36,799 bases of DNA from Priapulus caudatus (GCF_000485595.1 NW_014577226.1:2416-39214); one strand, 5' to 3'; counted from the first letter of the stretch, positions 1 to 10,415 are shown. A program made the numbers and translations. The notes: a model not told the origin generated them from the sequence alone.

Positions 1-325
1 TGACAATATCTTTAATGCAAAATTGGTATTTCCTAGCTCTCCACCCTGCCGATAAAACGTCTATATTAGAGTAAAGATTTACAAAACATGTCGGAACGCA
101 GCATAACCTATTTATTTCAAACACCATCGCTACAAAGCGGGTATAGCGCCATCTACGGTCACAAATTGTGATTCATTTTGGTTTGTAAATTATTGCGATA
201 TACAGGTGGCAATCGTTTCTATATTAATGTACGTCGATGGTTGCTCAATTAAAACTGACTTCTTTTTACTCACTCATTTGTGTCCTTTTTTTGTGGTGAG
301 CTACAGTGTCATTGACACTTTCATT

Positions 326-487
326 ATATGAGGTATGTTTAGAGTTAGAGTTAGGGTTAGGGTTAGTGTTAGGGTTAGTGTTAGGGTTAGGGTACACTTC
401 TGTAGTACAAGTCTGGTACACTGTGTATACATATATGTACCTCGGGTACATATCTGTAGTACCTGATACGACAACGACCCCTTGAGC
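326..487. mobile_element. Left-truncated copy of TIR element B with telomere-like core
   Basis: This matches the right part of the element at 1647-1870: a run of TTAGGG-like hexamers (about 338-391, with GTTAGA and GTTAGT variants), then the right inverted repeat ending CGACCCCTTGAGC. The left inverted repeat is absent, so the copy is broken or was never complete. No target duplication can be assigned. Confidence 0.7.
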
Positions 488-977
488 CCTACTACGTGCC
501 GCTGTCACTCGCGTGCATGGTGTCAATCACTCGGCTGTCGCCGCAGCCGTCTACTAACCTGTGTGGCATCGTCTTCGTCGACATCGTGATGTCAATGAAC
601 TCGCGATGAACCCGGCAGCATCACAGTTGTACTGTATAGAGGCCTAAATAGCCATTAAATTCTTCACAAGGGGTTGAGGGCGGGCATGATTTTGACTAAC
701 TCTAAAAACTGGGGTCTTTCTCTGATTACCCAAGATGGTAGTTGAGGATTGCTGCCAACTGAATCACTCTAGTATAGCTATAGTAACAGCTAGATATCCA
801 GAAAAAAATGCGATGCTGGCTGTGAGGTGCATAGTGATAGTATATTTCATTCTTTTAACCCACTGCAGCACTAGAGATGTGCTGTATAGCAATGGTTAGC
901 AACTAACTAGAAGTGTAGTGGCGATTAAATTTCTTGTTTTTGTCTGCAGTGCAAGAGTTGTTTTGTATAGCCGGTGA

Positions 978-1052
978 TAGCTCTAGTACTATAGCCCGCG
1001 TTCATTAACAGCCTGCGGCAGTTAATGAACGCGGGCTATAGTACTAGAGCTA
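978..1052. mobile_element. 75-bp fold-back MITE with 9-bp target duplication
   Basis: Two perfect 32-bp inverted arms (978-1009 and 1021-1052) surround an 11-bp loop. The 9 bases AGCCGGTGA lie directly on both sides (969-977 and 1053-1061), which is a target-site duplication. There is no coding capacity, so this is a non-autonomous fold-back element. A 9-bp duplication is usual for Mutator-like elements and possible for Merlin; the family assignment is inference. A 20-bp piece of the arm recurs at 9252-9271. Confidence 0.85.
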
Positions 1053-1295
1053 AGCCGGTGACGAATCAGAGAGGTTCCGTGCAGGTCAATCGTTGGCATA
1101 CAACATCTATTACCGACTAAATTCCCTGTCTCAATCCTAAGAAATTCAGTTGCTTCTTCAGTGAGACATAGCGATAGTCCTGCCACCAAGTGATAAAAGA
1201 GGCGGTTACTGGTAGCTAGTATCAGGGGTATCTAATGACGTGTGTCATCATTTGTCATGTCATATTTGTCATCATTATTCACCCCTGCTAGTATG

Positions 1296-1560
1296 GCTGA
1301 GAGGGTCTATGTCCCCCGGGGTACTGCCGGAACGTACCCTGGTACTATCTAATAATAATATGCCGGACCGTACCTCGCCTACTCCACTAACGAGTCTAGG
1401 GAGTCGCCTACGCCTACTCCCTAACCCTAACCCGAACCCGAACCCTAACCCTAACCCTAACCCTAACCATATCAAATAGTGACCAGGGTACATTCCGGTA
1501 TACCGGACCGTACCCAGGGTACGTTCCGGCAGTACCCTGGGGGACATAGACCCTATGAGC
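1296..1560. mobile_element. TIR element A, copy 1, with CCCTAA core
   Basis: Inverted repeats of about 47 bp begin GCTGAGAGGGTC on the left and, read inward from the right, GCTCATAGGGTC, with about three mismatches. Within each arm CCAGGGTAC and GTACCCTGG form smaller nested hairpins. The centre (about 1420-1468) is a CCCTAA array with a few CCCGAA variants. The 9-bp direct repeat GCTAGTATG flanks it exactly (1287-1295 and 1561-1569). No transposase is encoded, so mobilisation would need an enzyme from elsewhere. Confidence 0.88.
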
Positions 1561-1646
1561 GCTAGTATGTAACTACGTAGCTACATTTGCCTGCGTGAAC
1601 GCTTGCATATTGGAACATTTTGCTGATACGCATACAAGTAACTGGG

Positions 1647-1870
1647 GCAGATGGGGTCGTTGTCGTATCAGGTACTACAGATATGTACCCGAGGTAGTTT
1701 TAGGTTGTTTAGTATTGTTTATATTTTTATATGAGGTATGTTTAGGGTTAGGGTTAGGGTTAGGGTACACTTCTGTAGTACAACTGTACAAGTCTGGTAC
1801 ACTTTGTGTATGCATATATGTACCTCGGGTACATATCTGTAGTACCTGATACGACAACGACCCCTTGAGC
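1647..1870. mobile_element. TIR element B, copy 1, with TTAGGG core
   Basis: Inverted repeats of about 49 bp start GCAGATGGGGTCGTTG on the left and GCTCAAGGGGTCGTTG read inward from the right. A TTAGGG array sits at 1741-1767. The 9-bp duplication GTAACTGGG flanks it perfectly (1638-1646 and 1871-1879). The outermost bases resemble those of element A (GC, then GGGTC), which suggests one superfamily, though the rest of the arms differ. A half copy lies at 326-487. Confidence 0.88.
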
Positions 1871-1879
1871 GTAACTGGG

Positions 1880-3551
1880 GTGATTGTGTCTACTACGTAC
1901 ATGTAGGCACTTTGGGCTAGCATGTGGTTAGATATCTTTCTCCGACCGGATTTCTCATTTCAATCGCGTCTACATCATTAAAGATTCGCCGCCGGATTAA
2001 TGGGATGCTGAAATATTGAGATGCTAAAATGCTGGTATAACACGGACCAACTGCGCATGAGACTACAGCAAAGAGACTACGCGAGGAGTCTTTCAATTAA
2101 AAAAACATTTTTGCTCTGGCACTAGTGCTAGCTTCTGCTGTTTGCATTGCTGAGCAGACTATCCGACAGCTCCCGGGCTAACCAAACACCGCGACAGCTG
2201 TTGGATTCGCTGTTCACACATCCACTGTGAAAAATCGCTGGCAAAGAGCAAGCGCAAGGCACTTCTCGATTACCTCTGTCATCACACCAGGCCGTTAGTC
2301 TGTCCCGGGAAGCTACCGGCGTCCCTTCGTTGCGCTGTGTACGACCAAGAGACTCGGTGTGGTTTCGCAGATGGGGCAGTCTATACAGAGAAGCTCTCTT
2401 TTCAATATAATGGCTGTGAAGCTAAAATTGACATTTGCTCTTTGACTAAAATATCACAAAATGAAATTGCACTGCGAGTTTCCATGCGTTTACGTGGGGA
2501 GATGGTTTGAAGTGACGGTGTTTACGTGCAGGCTCAAAATCGCAGGACACCAGGCACTTCGCGTCTTTTAGCAGGGCACGCATATTGCGCTCCCCAGGGA
2601 AGGAATATTAGTTTAAGAGCATCTGGATTTTCCTTGCAAAATGAGGGTATTTTTTGCGCAACTGATGCAATAGGTACAAAGTGTAAATATACTTCTTGAC
2701 ATTTTGGTTTTCTCTCTCTCTCTCTTTCTCTCTCCCTCTCCCTCTTTCTCCCTCATCTCCCTCTCCCTCTCCATTTCCCCCTCTCTCTCTTCCTCATTCT
2801 CTCCCTGTCGCGCGCGCTCTGTCTCGTTCTTCAGAGCACTGTCTCTTCTTTAGAGTGGAGTCAACTAACGGAGCTGACTTCGCTCTGACATTGCGTGTTG
2901 TTGTCGAAGCATATATAGGAACGATGGCCCTAGTCGCACCTCAGAATGTACGAATTTATACTAATGAACGAAGTTACACACATGAGTGTAAGGCACAGAT
3001 GATTTATAGTGGGCGAAAGGGTTTACGTGAAGGAAGAAACTTACACTGAGTAAGGGTTTTGCATGAGGAAAGAATTTACATGAGTGAACAGGAATGTAGG
3101 AAGTTGCAAGGAGGAACAAATTTACGTAGATGGATGGATTTACACAGCATTCCCCTGCAGCTGTCCACTATGCTCATTGAAGCTTTGCATGCTGTGTAAT
3201 CTATACGTATTTCATGACGGCTATTCAACGATTCTCATTCACTATTTGCCATATGTTTGCATATGTACAGAATGTATTTGTGCCTGTGAGGGTGAGGGCG
3301 TGTATTATGGAGTACAGTGGAGTCCAATGTAGAGGAGAGGAGTAGAGTGGAGTGGAAGTGAAGTTTAGTCTCAAGCAGGGACTGTGTGCAGGCGAGTAGA
3401 CTGGAGTGAAAATCCGGAACTAACGTGAACTGACGTGTATTGGAATTATGTGGAAGAGAGTGGTAGCTCTGTGTGATACTTGCCGTGCTGCCTATAGTCT
3501 TTAGCATGAATTGTTTAGTGAACTGACTAATGCATTGTCCTCTTTGTGCAG
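1880..3551. other. Non-coding DNA, probably intron of the gene ending at 3692
   Basis: No exon could be supported here by homology. A long polypyrimidine (CT-rich) tract occupies about 2708-2815. The DNA may be intron, since 3552 begins with a splice acceptor, but the upstream exons of that gene were not found in the window. Confidence 0.4.
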
Positions 3552-3692
3552 GATGTGGAGGCAGGTGCCCCTTACCCGGTCTACCCCGCACTGGGCGGCC
3601 TGAGCTATGGGAAGCCGTGTGGACCCCCGCCTCCCTACTCCACACTCGCCTCCAACAAGAAGGCATACTACGACAAGGGTGACAAGGACTAG
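3552..3692 (+). CDS. Last coding exon of an unidentified gene; PPxY tail
   Basis: A good acceptor (pyrimidine-rich tract, then TTTGTGCAG) ends at 3551. The open frame then runs 46 codons to TAG at 3690-3692, starting DVEAGAPYPVYPALGG and ending KKAYYDKGDKD. It holds a GPPPPYSTL stretch, and PPxY motifs in general bind WW domains such as those of NEDD4-type ligases. A proline/tyrosine-rich C-terminal tail of this kind is common on the cytoplasmic side of membrane proteins, but I do not recognise the family and no membrane segment is in this exon. The exon begins in phase 0. Upstream exons are presumably before or near the window start. The antisense frame over the same bases (3235-3666) looks like a shadow. 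Confidence 0.6.
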   Translation, partial: DVEAGAPYPVYPALGGLSYGKPCGPPPPYSTLASNKKAYYDKGDKD

Positions 3693-4440
3693 CGCGAGCG
3701 CGGCGGTTTCGCGGTCGCCGGGGGTCGTCGCGGTTCGTGGCGCCCCCTATGCCCGTTGTTCACACGGGTGACGCCGTGGACTCATCGACCTTCACTCACC
3801 TTGGTGATGAACTCACGGCTGAGCGGTGTTGGGTGTATATATGTGTGGGTGTATAAAGCGCAATCAGCGAAGCCTATAGTTTTGTCTCGTTTTACGGGCC
3901 GCCGCCTGCGCGCCGCACGTGCGCGGAGCTTCGTGCGACGTCGGTCACGGCTGTGTTTACAAACGCGCTGCGCCACGTCTATTACGGGCCTGCTGCGTGG
4001 TGAGTTATTTACGTGCAGTGTGGCTTCGGGCCTCGGCATCGTGCCGCGGGGGGAGGTAGAGCGATGTCTCTACTTGAGGGAGGCTGCTGTTGCCGTACTC
4101 AGTAATCGGTGTCCGGCGCATGACGTCGCGGCAGGTCGCATGGTGGGTGCTGCCGTGCGAAGTCCCTGTCGCTTCTCCATCACGATGTCTCCCCGAGACG
4201 AGATTGAACGCGCTGAATGATTGAATCCGTTGAATCGAATCGTGTACAGTGGGATGCTGCTAACTGAAGGTTGTGTAGTGAGTGCTATTTCCCTGACGAG
4301 TAGGGCTACACGTGTCTCTCTGATGTGTAGTGCTTGTTTTAATCTTTGTCGGCGAGAAATTGTTCTAATGTCGGGCTGTTCGTACAACAGCTCTGCTCTA
4401 ACTCACTAACACTCGCCTATCTAGTGAAATAGTATCGGAC
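3693..4440. other. CpG-rich stretch after the PPxY exon, probably 3' UTR
   Basis: The DNA from 3693 to about 4200 is markedly richer in G+C and CpG than its surroundings. It holds open frames on both strands, none with a recognisable domain, as expected of CpG-rich DNA. It could be 3' UTR or a CpG island. No AATAAA signal was found nearby. Confidence 0.35.
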
Positions 4441-4483
4441 ATTCAAATTAGGAGTGGATGAAATCTATAGATGCTAGTCCTGC

Positions 4484-4540
4484 TATATATGTGTATATAT
4501 ATATATATGTATGTATATATATATATATACGTATATCTTG
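4484..4540. repeat. AT/GTAT microsatellite
   Basis: Runs of TA with GTAT interruptions. It produces spurious Tyr/Ile-rich frames on both strands. Confidence 0.85.
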
Positions 4541-4926
4541 CCCACGCACGCATGCACACACATACATATAATGTCTATATTTATAGGCATATAGCCATAA
4601 GAAATAGGTGTACCTATATCTATTTTGCGAAAATGTCATTCCAACAAAGAAACAAACTGGCACCGAGTTTGCTGTCGCTGACGAAAGATGGATACCTGTA
4701 GCTCTAGTTATTATAGCCTTTGCTGCACCACGCAGTGCACCGAAGACTATACAGTAGTAGTTAGAGCTAGTTTATCTGACAGTACGTACAGAGAAATTTG
4801 GGGCGTTCGTTCGTCATATGCTAAAATAGGCAAAGAAATCTATTTTGTAATATCTCGAGGACTTTTGAAGTTTGTAGTGGATTGATGTTTTGCGCACATA
4901 TCATTAGAAGTTGATGGTGGTGCCGC

Positions 4927-4927
<1 letters not shown>

Positions 4928-4957
<30 letters not shown>

Positions 4958-5054
4958 TACGACTACAGTGATCATGGTGATGGTGATGATGATGAAGAAG
5001 AAGAAGAAGAAGAAGAAGAAGAAGAAGAAGAAGAAGAAGATGAAGAAGATGATT

Positions 5055-5101
<47 letters not shown>

Positions 5102-5160
5102 AATGATGATGATGATGACAACGACGACGACGACTACGACAATGGCAAAGATGATGACGA
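4928..5160. repeat. Compound GAC/GAA/GAT trinucleotide repeat
   Basis: Blocks of GAC, then GAA (about 4995-5040), then GAT (about 5055-5120), then GAC follow one another without changing phase. In one plus-strand frame, open from 4886 to TGA at 5267-5269, all blocks encode Asp or Glu, with scattered Tyr, Asn, Ser, His and Gly. There is no ATG in that frame. A possible acceptor (CATTAG) ends at 4907. A coding exon for an acidic segment cannot be excluded, but a plain microsatellite is the simpler reading. Confidence 0.85.
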
Positions 5161-5174
5161 TGTTGTGTACAACA

Positions 5175-5219
5175 TCCATGTGTGTGTGCGTGCGTGCGTG
5201 TGTGCGTGCGTGCGTGTGA
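5175..5219. repeat. GTGC/GTGT microsatellite
   Basis: Alternating GTGT and GCGT units; a similar tract lies at about 6020-6062. Confidence 0.8.
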
Positions 5220-5462
5220 AAGCTAGATCTTCGAGGCGTACACACGTATCTGGTAGCCACCACCCGTGACTCTATAGTTTGTGGCAAGCAGGCGTTGGCG
5301 AGGATAAAGATCGTTTTTGCGAACTTGTGTGATTATTTACGTGAGTTTAATACGCCGATAGTAGGCTACCCGCCTTCGTTACACAAGCGGCGGGTTCCTG
5401 TTTACGTTGAACAGCGTTAGCGTCTATATTTCAACAGTTTCAGTGGGAAAGGGTACTAGCTA

Positions 5463-5708
5463 TGCACACACGCACGCATACCACGCGCGGGCACACACAC
5501 ACCACGCGCGGGCACACACATACACGCACACACGCACACCACGCGCGCACGCACGCACGCACACACGCACACCACGCGCGGGCACACACATACACGCACA
5601 CCACGCACACCACGCGCGGGCACACACACACACATACACGCACTCCACGCACACCACGCGCGGGCACACGCACGCACGCACGCACGCACGCACGCACGTA
5701 GTCACACA
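5463..5708. repeat. CACACG/GCACAC minisatellite
   Basis: Imperfect units of about 20 bp built from ACCACGCGCGGGCACAC with CA and GCAC runs. All six frames stay partly open, giving meaningless Cys/Val/Arg or His/Thr/Arg proteins. Alternating purine-pyrimidine sequence of this sort can adopt Z-DNA. Confidence 0.85.
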
Positions 5709-6598
5709 CACATACTGCGGTGGTGCAGGGAGGGGAAGTATCGCATGCAGTATTATTATTGCATTCCGGCCTCTGTAACGTAAATATCAGGAATGAATAT
5801 AAAAGAACATTTTGTTTTTATTCGCTCCTGTAAATATGCATAGTAAAGCTATTGTAGGAAGTTATTCAGCAGGCGATGGATCGGTGGAGGCGTCAGCGAA
5901 CGAGCGAGCGCGGTTATTGTGATTCACGCTGGCAACGTGTGCGTGCGTTCATATGTAGGCCTACGTAGTACGTACATACTGTCATCTCCTGCTGTCATAG
6001 CAGTAGTGATATACGTGCGGTCGTGTGTGCGTGCGTGCGTGCGTGCGTGCGTATGTGTGCGTATCTGTAAAAAACATAGATAAATTGTTGACGAGGCGAG
6101 AAACGGACTTAACTAACGTCTAGTAGGTGGCGGGGGTGAGTGGGGTTGTTACGCGGGTGTATCTAGACCTATATTGTGACTTGGTCAAATGATCGTTTAT
6201 CGGTATCTGATAGTATATGTTTTCTATGTCAAATGTCAAATTGTATATATCATTATATTTAACCACGTAATTATATATATACATGATATGTTGCTGATGA
6301 AATAATGCGTTGGAACTGTATAGCAATGGTACGTGTAGGCGAGAAAGATGGTGAGATGTATAGGTGGGGATGCCCAACTATAGATACTGATCATGAACGA
6401 ATAGCAAAGAGGTTTATCTGTAACAGCAGTGCTAGCACTCAAGAGAGCGGAGGGAGTGAGAACGAGAGAGGAGAAGTTGACGTATTCACAGATTCAATAT
6501 TATTGAAAGTTTCTTTCGAAATTTCATTTCTACATCATTAATTCGTTTATGGATTGATCGCTTCCCTGTGAGTCGGAGCAGCATCGTATACATACAAC

Positions 6599-6637
6599 CA
6601 GGAGTTAATAAAGACAAATTGTCTTTATTAACTCCTG
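6599..6637. mobile_element. 39-bp fold-back element, CAGGAG family, copy 1
   Basis: Two 19-bp arms, CAGGAGTTAATAAAGACAA and its exact reverse complement, are separated by one base. The 7-bp duplication ATACAAC flanks it on both sides (6592-6598 and 6638-6644). The second copy at 10361-10415 shares the arm start. Confidence 0.82.
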
Positions 6638-6837
6638 ATACAACTCTGTCGTTCCATGCACAGTCTTCACTAGCTTGCGATGAATGTTGTGTGATGTGAT
6701 GAGTGATGTGAACGATATAACAACTACAGGTCTGTGCGCGCATGTGCTGCCTCGCTACGAGTTTAGTGTCTTATCCAACGAGTTGAGAGCACCTCTAATG
6801 ACCAAATATATGTGACGCTGGCTATGCAGAAGGTTGC

Positions 6838-7145
6838 GCGAGGAAGGAGGAAAGGGAGGAATAAAAGGGAAAGGATTGGAATGCGAAGGATGAGGGAAGG
6901 AGGGGATAACAGATATGAAGGAGTTGGGGTACGAAGAGAAGGAAAGAAAGTGTGTGTAGGAAAACGATGAACGGTTATGCAGGAGGAGGGAGGGACGGAG
7001 GAAAGAAGTATAGGCGGGGAACAAATGACACGGTGAGGAGAGAGTAGGAAGACGACGAGGGATGGAATAGATGGTAGAAGGAAGGAGAAGGAGATACGAA
7101 GAGGACTAATGGTGGATGAGATAGGGGGAAAGCAGGAAAGACGAG
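6838..7145. repeat. Polypurine tract
   Basis: About 300 bases of nearly uninterrupted A/G on the plus strand (GGAAGGAGGAAAGGGAGG-like). The antisense frames it opens (Ser/Pro/Leu-rich) are artefacts of composition. Long purine-pyrimidine tracts can form triplex DNA. Confidence 0.7.
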
Positions 7146-7646
7146 TTAGGTACATCGATCTCATAGCATTCTCGGGCTACATGATACATCCACCTTGTCC
7201 AACCAGAATGTTTTGGTATTGGTAAAAAAATGGTACCTCAATGCGTACCACACTGGTCTGATGGAGTGGACCAAGTGGGCGACGTAAGGCAACGCGGAAA
7301 CTGAAACCAAAGGAAGGCGCGTAATTAAGGGAGTTCCGACCCGTTTCGCAGGTGGTTGTAGTTGGCATGGCGAGGCAGCCTCCGGGCTTTTTCGTTTTTT
7401 GTTGGATGAGTGAACTTTCTGCGCACTCTACGCGAGTGTTTTTCATGTTTTGTTAACGTATGAGGAGGTCACAGCTGGCTGGCATCACCGGCGGGGTTGG
7501 TTAGCGTGGCGGCTCTGTGTGCTAAAACTCGTTCTTATTCAATCCCAGTCGGCGCGCGGCAAGAAAGAAACGACGACAGACTAGAACCATTGATGAGTAA
7601 TCACGCACATGAGAGGAAAAACGTGGTCGGCCTTCGTCTGAAGCCG

Positions 7647-7855
7647 GGTTTATACTACTGACTTTATGTTGGCGAATTGCCGAGTTGGACCAATTTCGCA
7701 AAAGCGAAAATAGAACATGTTCTAATCTCCCAACTAGTTGCTATCGATTGGTTGGTCGAAAAAACTTTTGCGTTTACACTGACGATTGTCGGTTGTATAG
7801 TTGGGAAGTTGGTCCAATTCGCCAATTCGCCAACACAAATTCGGTAGTGTAAACC
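7647..7855. mobile_element. MITE with GGTTTAYACTAC inverted ends
   Basis: Left end GGTTTATACTACTGA and right end, read inward, GGTTTACACTACCGA; both arms continue with TGTTGGCGAATTG, over about 33 bp. The interior has no coding frame. No clear target duplication could be set, so the exact ends may be a few bases further out (AAGCC-like bases also resemble each other). Confidence 0.65.
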
Positions 7856-8439
7856 AAGTTTATATTTACGAAGGGCTTTGGCAGGAGCTTGTCGTTGGGT
7901 AGCTCCAAGAAACGGTATTGCTAGGGTTAGAATACCGATAGACAATCCGTCGCACAGCCTGGCCGGGCTAGTCGTTGGGCAGACACCTTCAATCGTTACT
8001 GTCCTCTACTAGACCGACAAACGTCCGCGTGGCTCCGTCAGTGACGACGACTTACAGATGCAGTCTACTACTCCATCCCAGGAAGACCTTGGGGATTGTT
8101 TAGTCGGTCTGGTAGTTGCGGCGCGTTATGTGAGCAAAATGATTGATTATGGTACTGTACTCCTCACCTGTATTCAAGCTCGTTCTTGTCTTTCATTGTG
8201 TAGTAGAATAACGGGAAGTAACGGGAGGGAGGTGTGATGAAAGGGGAAAACAATGTTATAAATATATGTATATACATACATACATATACATATTTGCAAG
8301 ATATTTGTCAGTAACATCAAAAACATGGTAGCCTGTATATTATTTTTGATTACTGTAGACACAGACAGGCTATCTTGCAACAGGAAGGTGTATGGTCAGT
8401 GTGTAGAAATGGTCAGGAAGAGTCTGTATGGATGACCAG

Positions 8440-8640
8440 AGATCTATAAGGACTAGATGAAGGTTCTGTAAGGGTCACTAGATATAAAGATTCTACGTGG
8501 ATTGACTGGATATAAAGGTTCTGTAAGGGCGACTGGATATAAAGGTTATGTAGGTATGATTAGATAGATAGAAAGCTTCTGTAGGGATGACTGGATAAAT
8601 GTTCTGTAGGAATGACGAAATAAGGTACTGGATGACCAGG
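8440..8640. repeat. Degenerate minisatellite, about 30-bp unit
   Basis: Diverged tandem units around GGTTCTGTAAGGGTGACTGG followed by ATATAAA. No coding frame. Confidence 0.7.
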
Positions 8641-8962
8641 AAGAAGTTCAAGAAGTTCTAGGACAATGTGACACAAACTACAAATACACATTGTACTGCA
8701 CTGTATTACTCTGAAATATTTGTTTGTAAGATAGCTGTATTATTATTATTAATATTATTATTATTGTTGTCGTCGTATATCACTGTCATTTGTATAATTA
8801 CTGTAAATAAAAATTATGTATGTAACGTATGTTTTTTATGTAGGTATTTTGTGTGTATGTAACGTTCAGTATTTAGGTCTGGAAACCTTGTGCATTAGTT
8901 CTTGTACTCTTTTTGTCAAGACAGGTGTAGCTGGTACTAACGAGATTAGCTCTATTACTTAT

Positions 8963-9193
8963 GCTGATAGGGTCTATGTCCCCCAGGGTGGGTACGGTCC
9001 GGTATACCGGAACGTACCCTGGTACTAAATACTACTATCTAATATGCCGGACCGTACCTCGCCCAATCCACTAATGAGTCTTGGTGAGTCGCCTATGCCT
9101 AACCCTAACCCTAACCCTAACACTAACCATATCAGCTAGATAGTTACCAGGGTACGTTCCGGCAGTATCCTGGGGGACATAGACCCTATCAGC
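8963..9193. mobile_element. TIR element A, copy 2, with CCCTAA core
   Basis: Both ends read GCTGATAGGGTCTATGTCCC inward, the perfect version of the ends at 1296-1560. The centre (about 9097-9127) is CCCTAACCCTAA with one CACTAA. Target duplication: ATTACTTAT at 8954-8962 versus ATTACTTGT at 9194-9202, one mismatch. Two independently inserted copies show that this is a dispersed family and not a local duplication. Confidence 0.87.
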
Positions 9194-9831
9194 ATTACTT
9201 GTACATACTTGCTTATATTAGGCTGTGGCTGCAGGCTGCGAGAGAGTGAAGGGCTATAGTACTAGAGCTATAACGATATATGATGTAGCGAGACTAATAC
9301 AGTTAGTTCTCATTAGGAGTTTTTCGTCGTCGTTTGCGAATTATCGGCACGTGCGTTTGTGAAACATGCTCCACGATCTAGTTAAAACAATAAAGCTGCC
9401 ACGGACATAAATTCCACCACTTTAATTGACGCGTTAACTTAACATTTACTGTATGCTGCCGCGAGTGGCGTGCCCACGTCGATTAACACGTAACAAACAA
9501 GAACGCACAATGTTGCGACTTAGTTGCTACTCGGAACAATGCGAAATAACCTCGCCCACACAAAATGAAAAGCTTTGTGAGATTTCTCTTGCATGCGTGC
9601 GTGATAACACAGCATTAGCAGAGTCTACTGGTGACGCAGGCTGTGAAAGCTGGACTATACCTAGTCGCATGATGTAGCACGGCACACTTCATGCGAAACA
9701 CAATTCACCTATGCAGCTGTACACGCACGGTGGCTAATATAACCGGTCACATTATGATAAATGCAATGATCTCATTACGCCGCCACGTCGCTAAGTGCTG
9801 CATACGAATCAAATTGCAGCAATGGCTTCTC

Positions 9832-9906
9832 TTTTTCTCTCTCTCTCTCTCCTTTCTCCTCTCCCCCTCTCTCTCCCTTTCTATCTCTCTCATGTTCTCT
9901 CGCTCA
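9832..9906. repeat. CT-rich polypyrimidine tract
   Basis: TTCTCTCTCTCTC-type repeat, interrupted by short runs of C and TTT. Confidence 0.8.
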
Positions 9907-10360
9907 CTCGCTAGCTCACCTACTCTAGTGGGCTTGCCCTTTCTTTCTCTCGAAAGCATCTTTGTACCACCGCCGCAGCTGGAAAACCAATGCTTGAGTG
10001 TTGTGATTAACTCTCTAATGCAGGAAGCTGAAATAGGCAGCAATTAAATAGCTTTGCGTGCATTACTCTCGGCGAGACGGCCAAACAACGACAAGGTTAC
10101 TCTAGACGAAAGAAACCGCTTGATGTGAATGCTCCTCACTGACATGAGAGACATCTTCCCGTCTTTGTCGAGCAACACACACTTACATTCTTACAGGGAG
10201 GTTGCAATCGATATGATAACAAAAAGGACTTGGATATCTTGCAAACATATTTCCGTGCCTAGATCAGTGTGGTTAATGCTGCCATGATCACATCATGAGA
10301 ATATTGCCTGCATGCCCATGAGCCGAATGGTTACGAACAGAAATAATCTACCTATATTAT

Positions 10361-10415
10361 CAGGAGTTAATAATGACAAATTAATCATTTGACAATTTGT
10401 CATTATTAACTCCTG
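10361..10415. mobile_element. 55-bp fold-back element, CAGGAG family, copy 2
   Basis: Perfect 22-bp arms (CAGGAGTTAATAATGACAAA plus TT, and the reverse complement) around an 11-bp spacer. The 7-bp duplication ATATTAT flanks it (10354-10360 and 10416-10422). It is the same family as 6599-6637, with a longer arm and spacer. Confidence 0.8.

Noticed and set aside
1417-1470. True chromosome end (telomere)
   Set aside because: The CCCTAA runs are short, point both ways in the window, and sit between inverted repeats with target duplications.
3235-3666. 143-codon minus-strand frame
   Set aside because: No domain, no splice support; lies opposite the PPxY exon, which has an acceptor and a stop in good position.
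4070-4387. 105-codon minus frame and the 154-codon plus frame at 3756-4220
   Set aside because: CpG-rich DNA has few stops; no domain and no splice pattern in either.
5440-5778. Several Cys/Val/Arg- and His/Thr-rich frames
   Set aside because: Products of the CACACG minisatellite, open in nearly every frame.
6755-7164. Ser/Pro/Leu-rich minus-strand frames
   Set aside because: Explained by the polypurine tract; no protein-like pattern.
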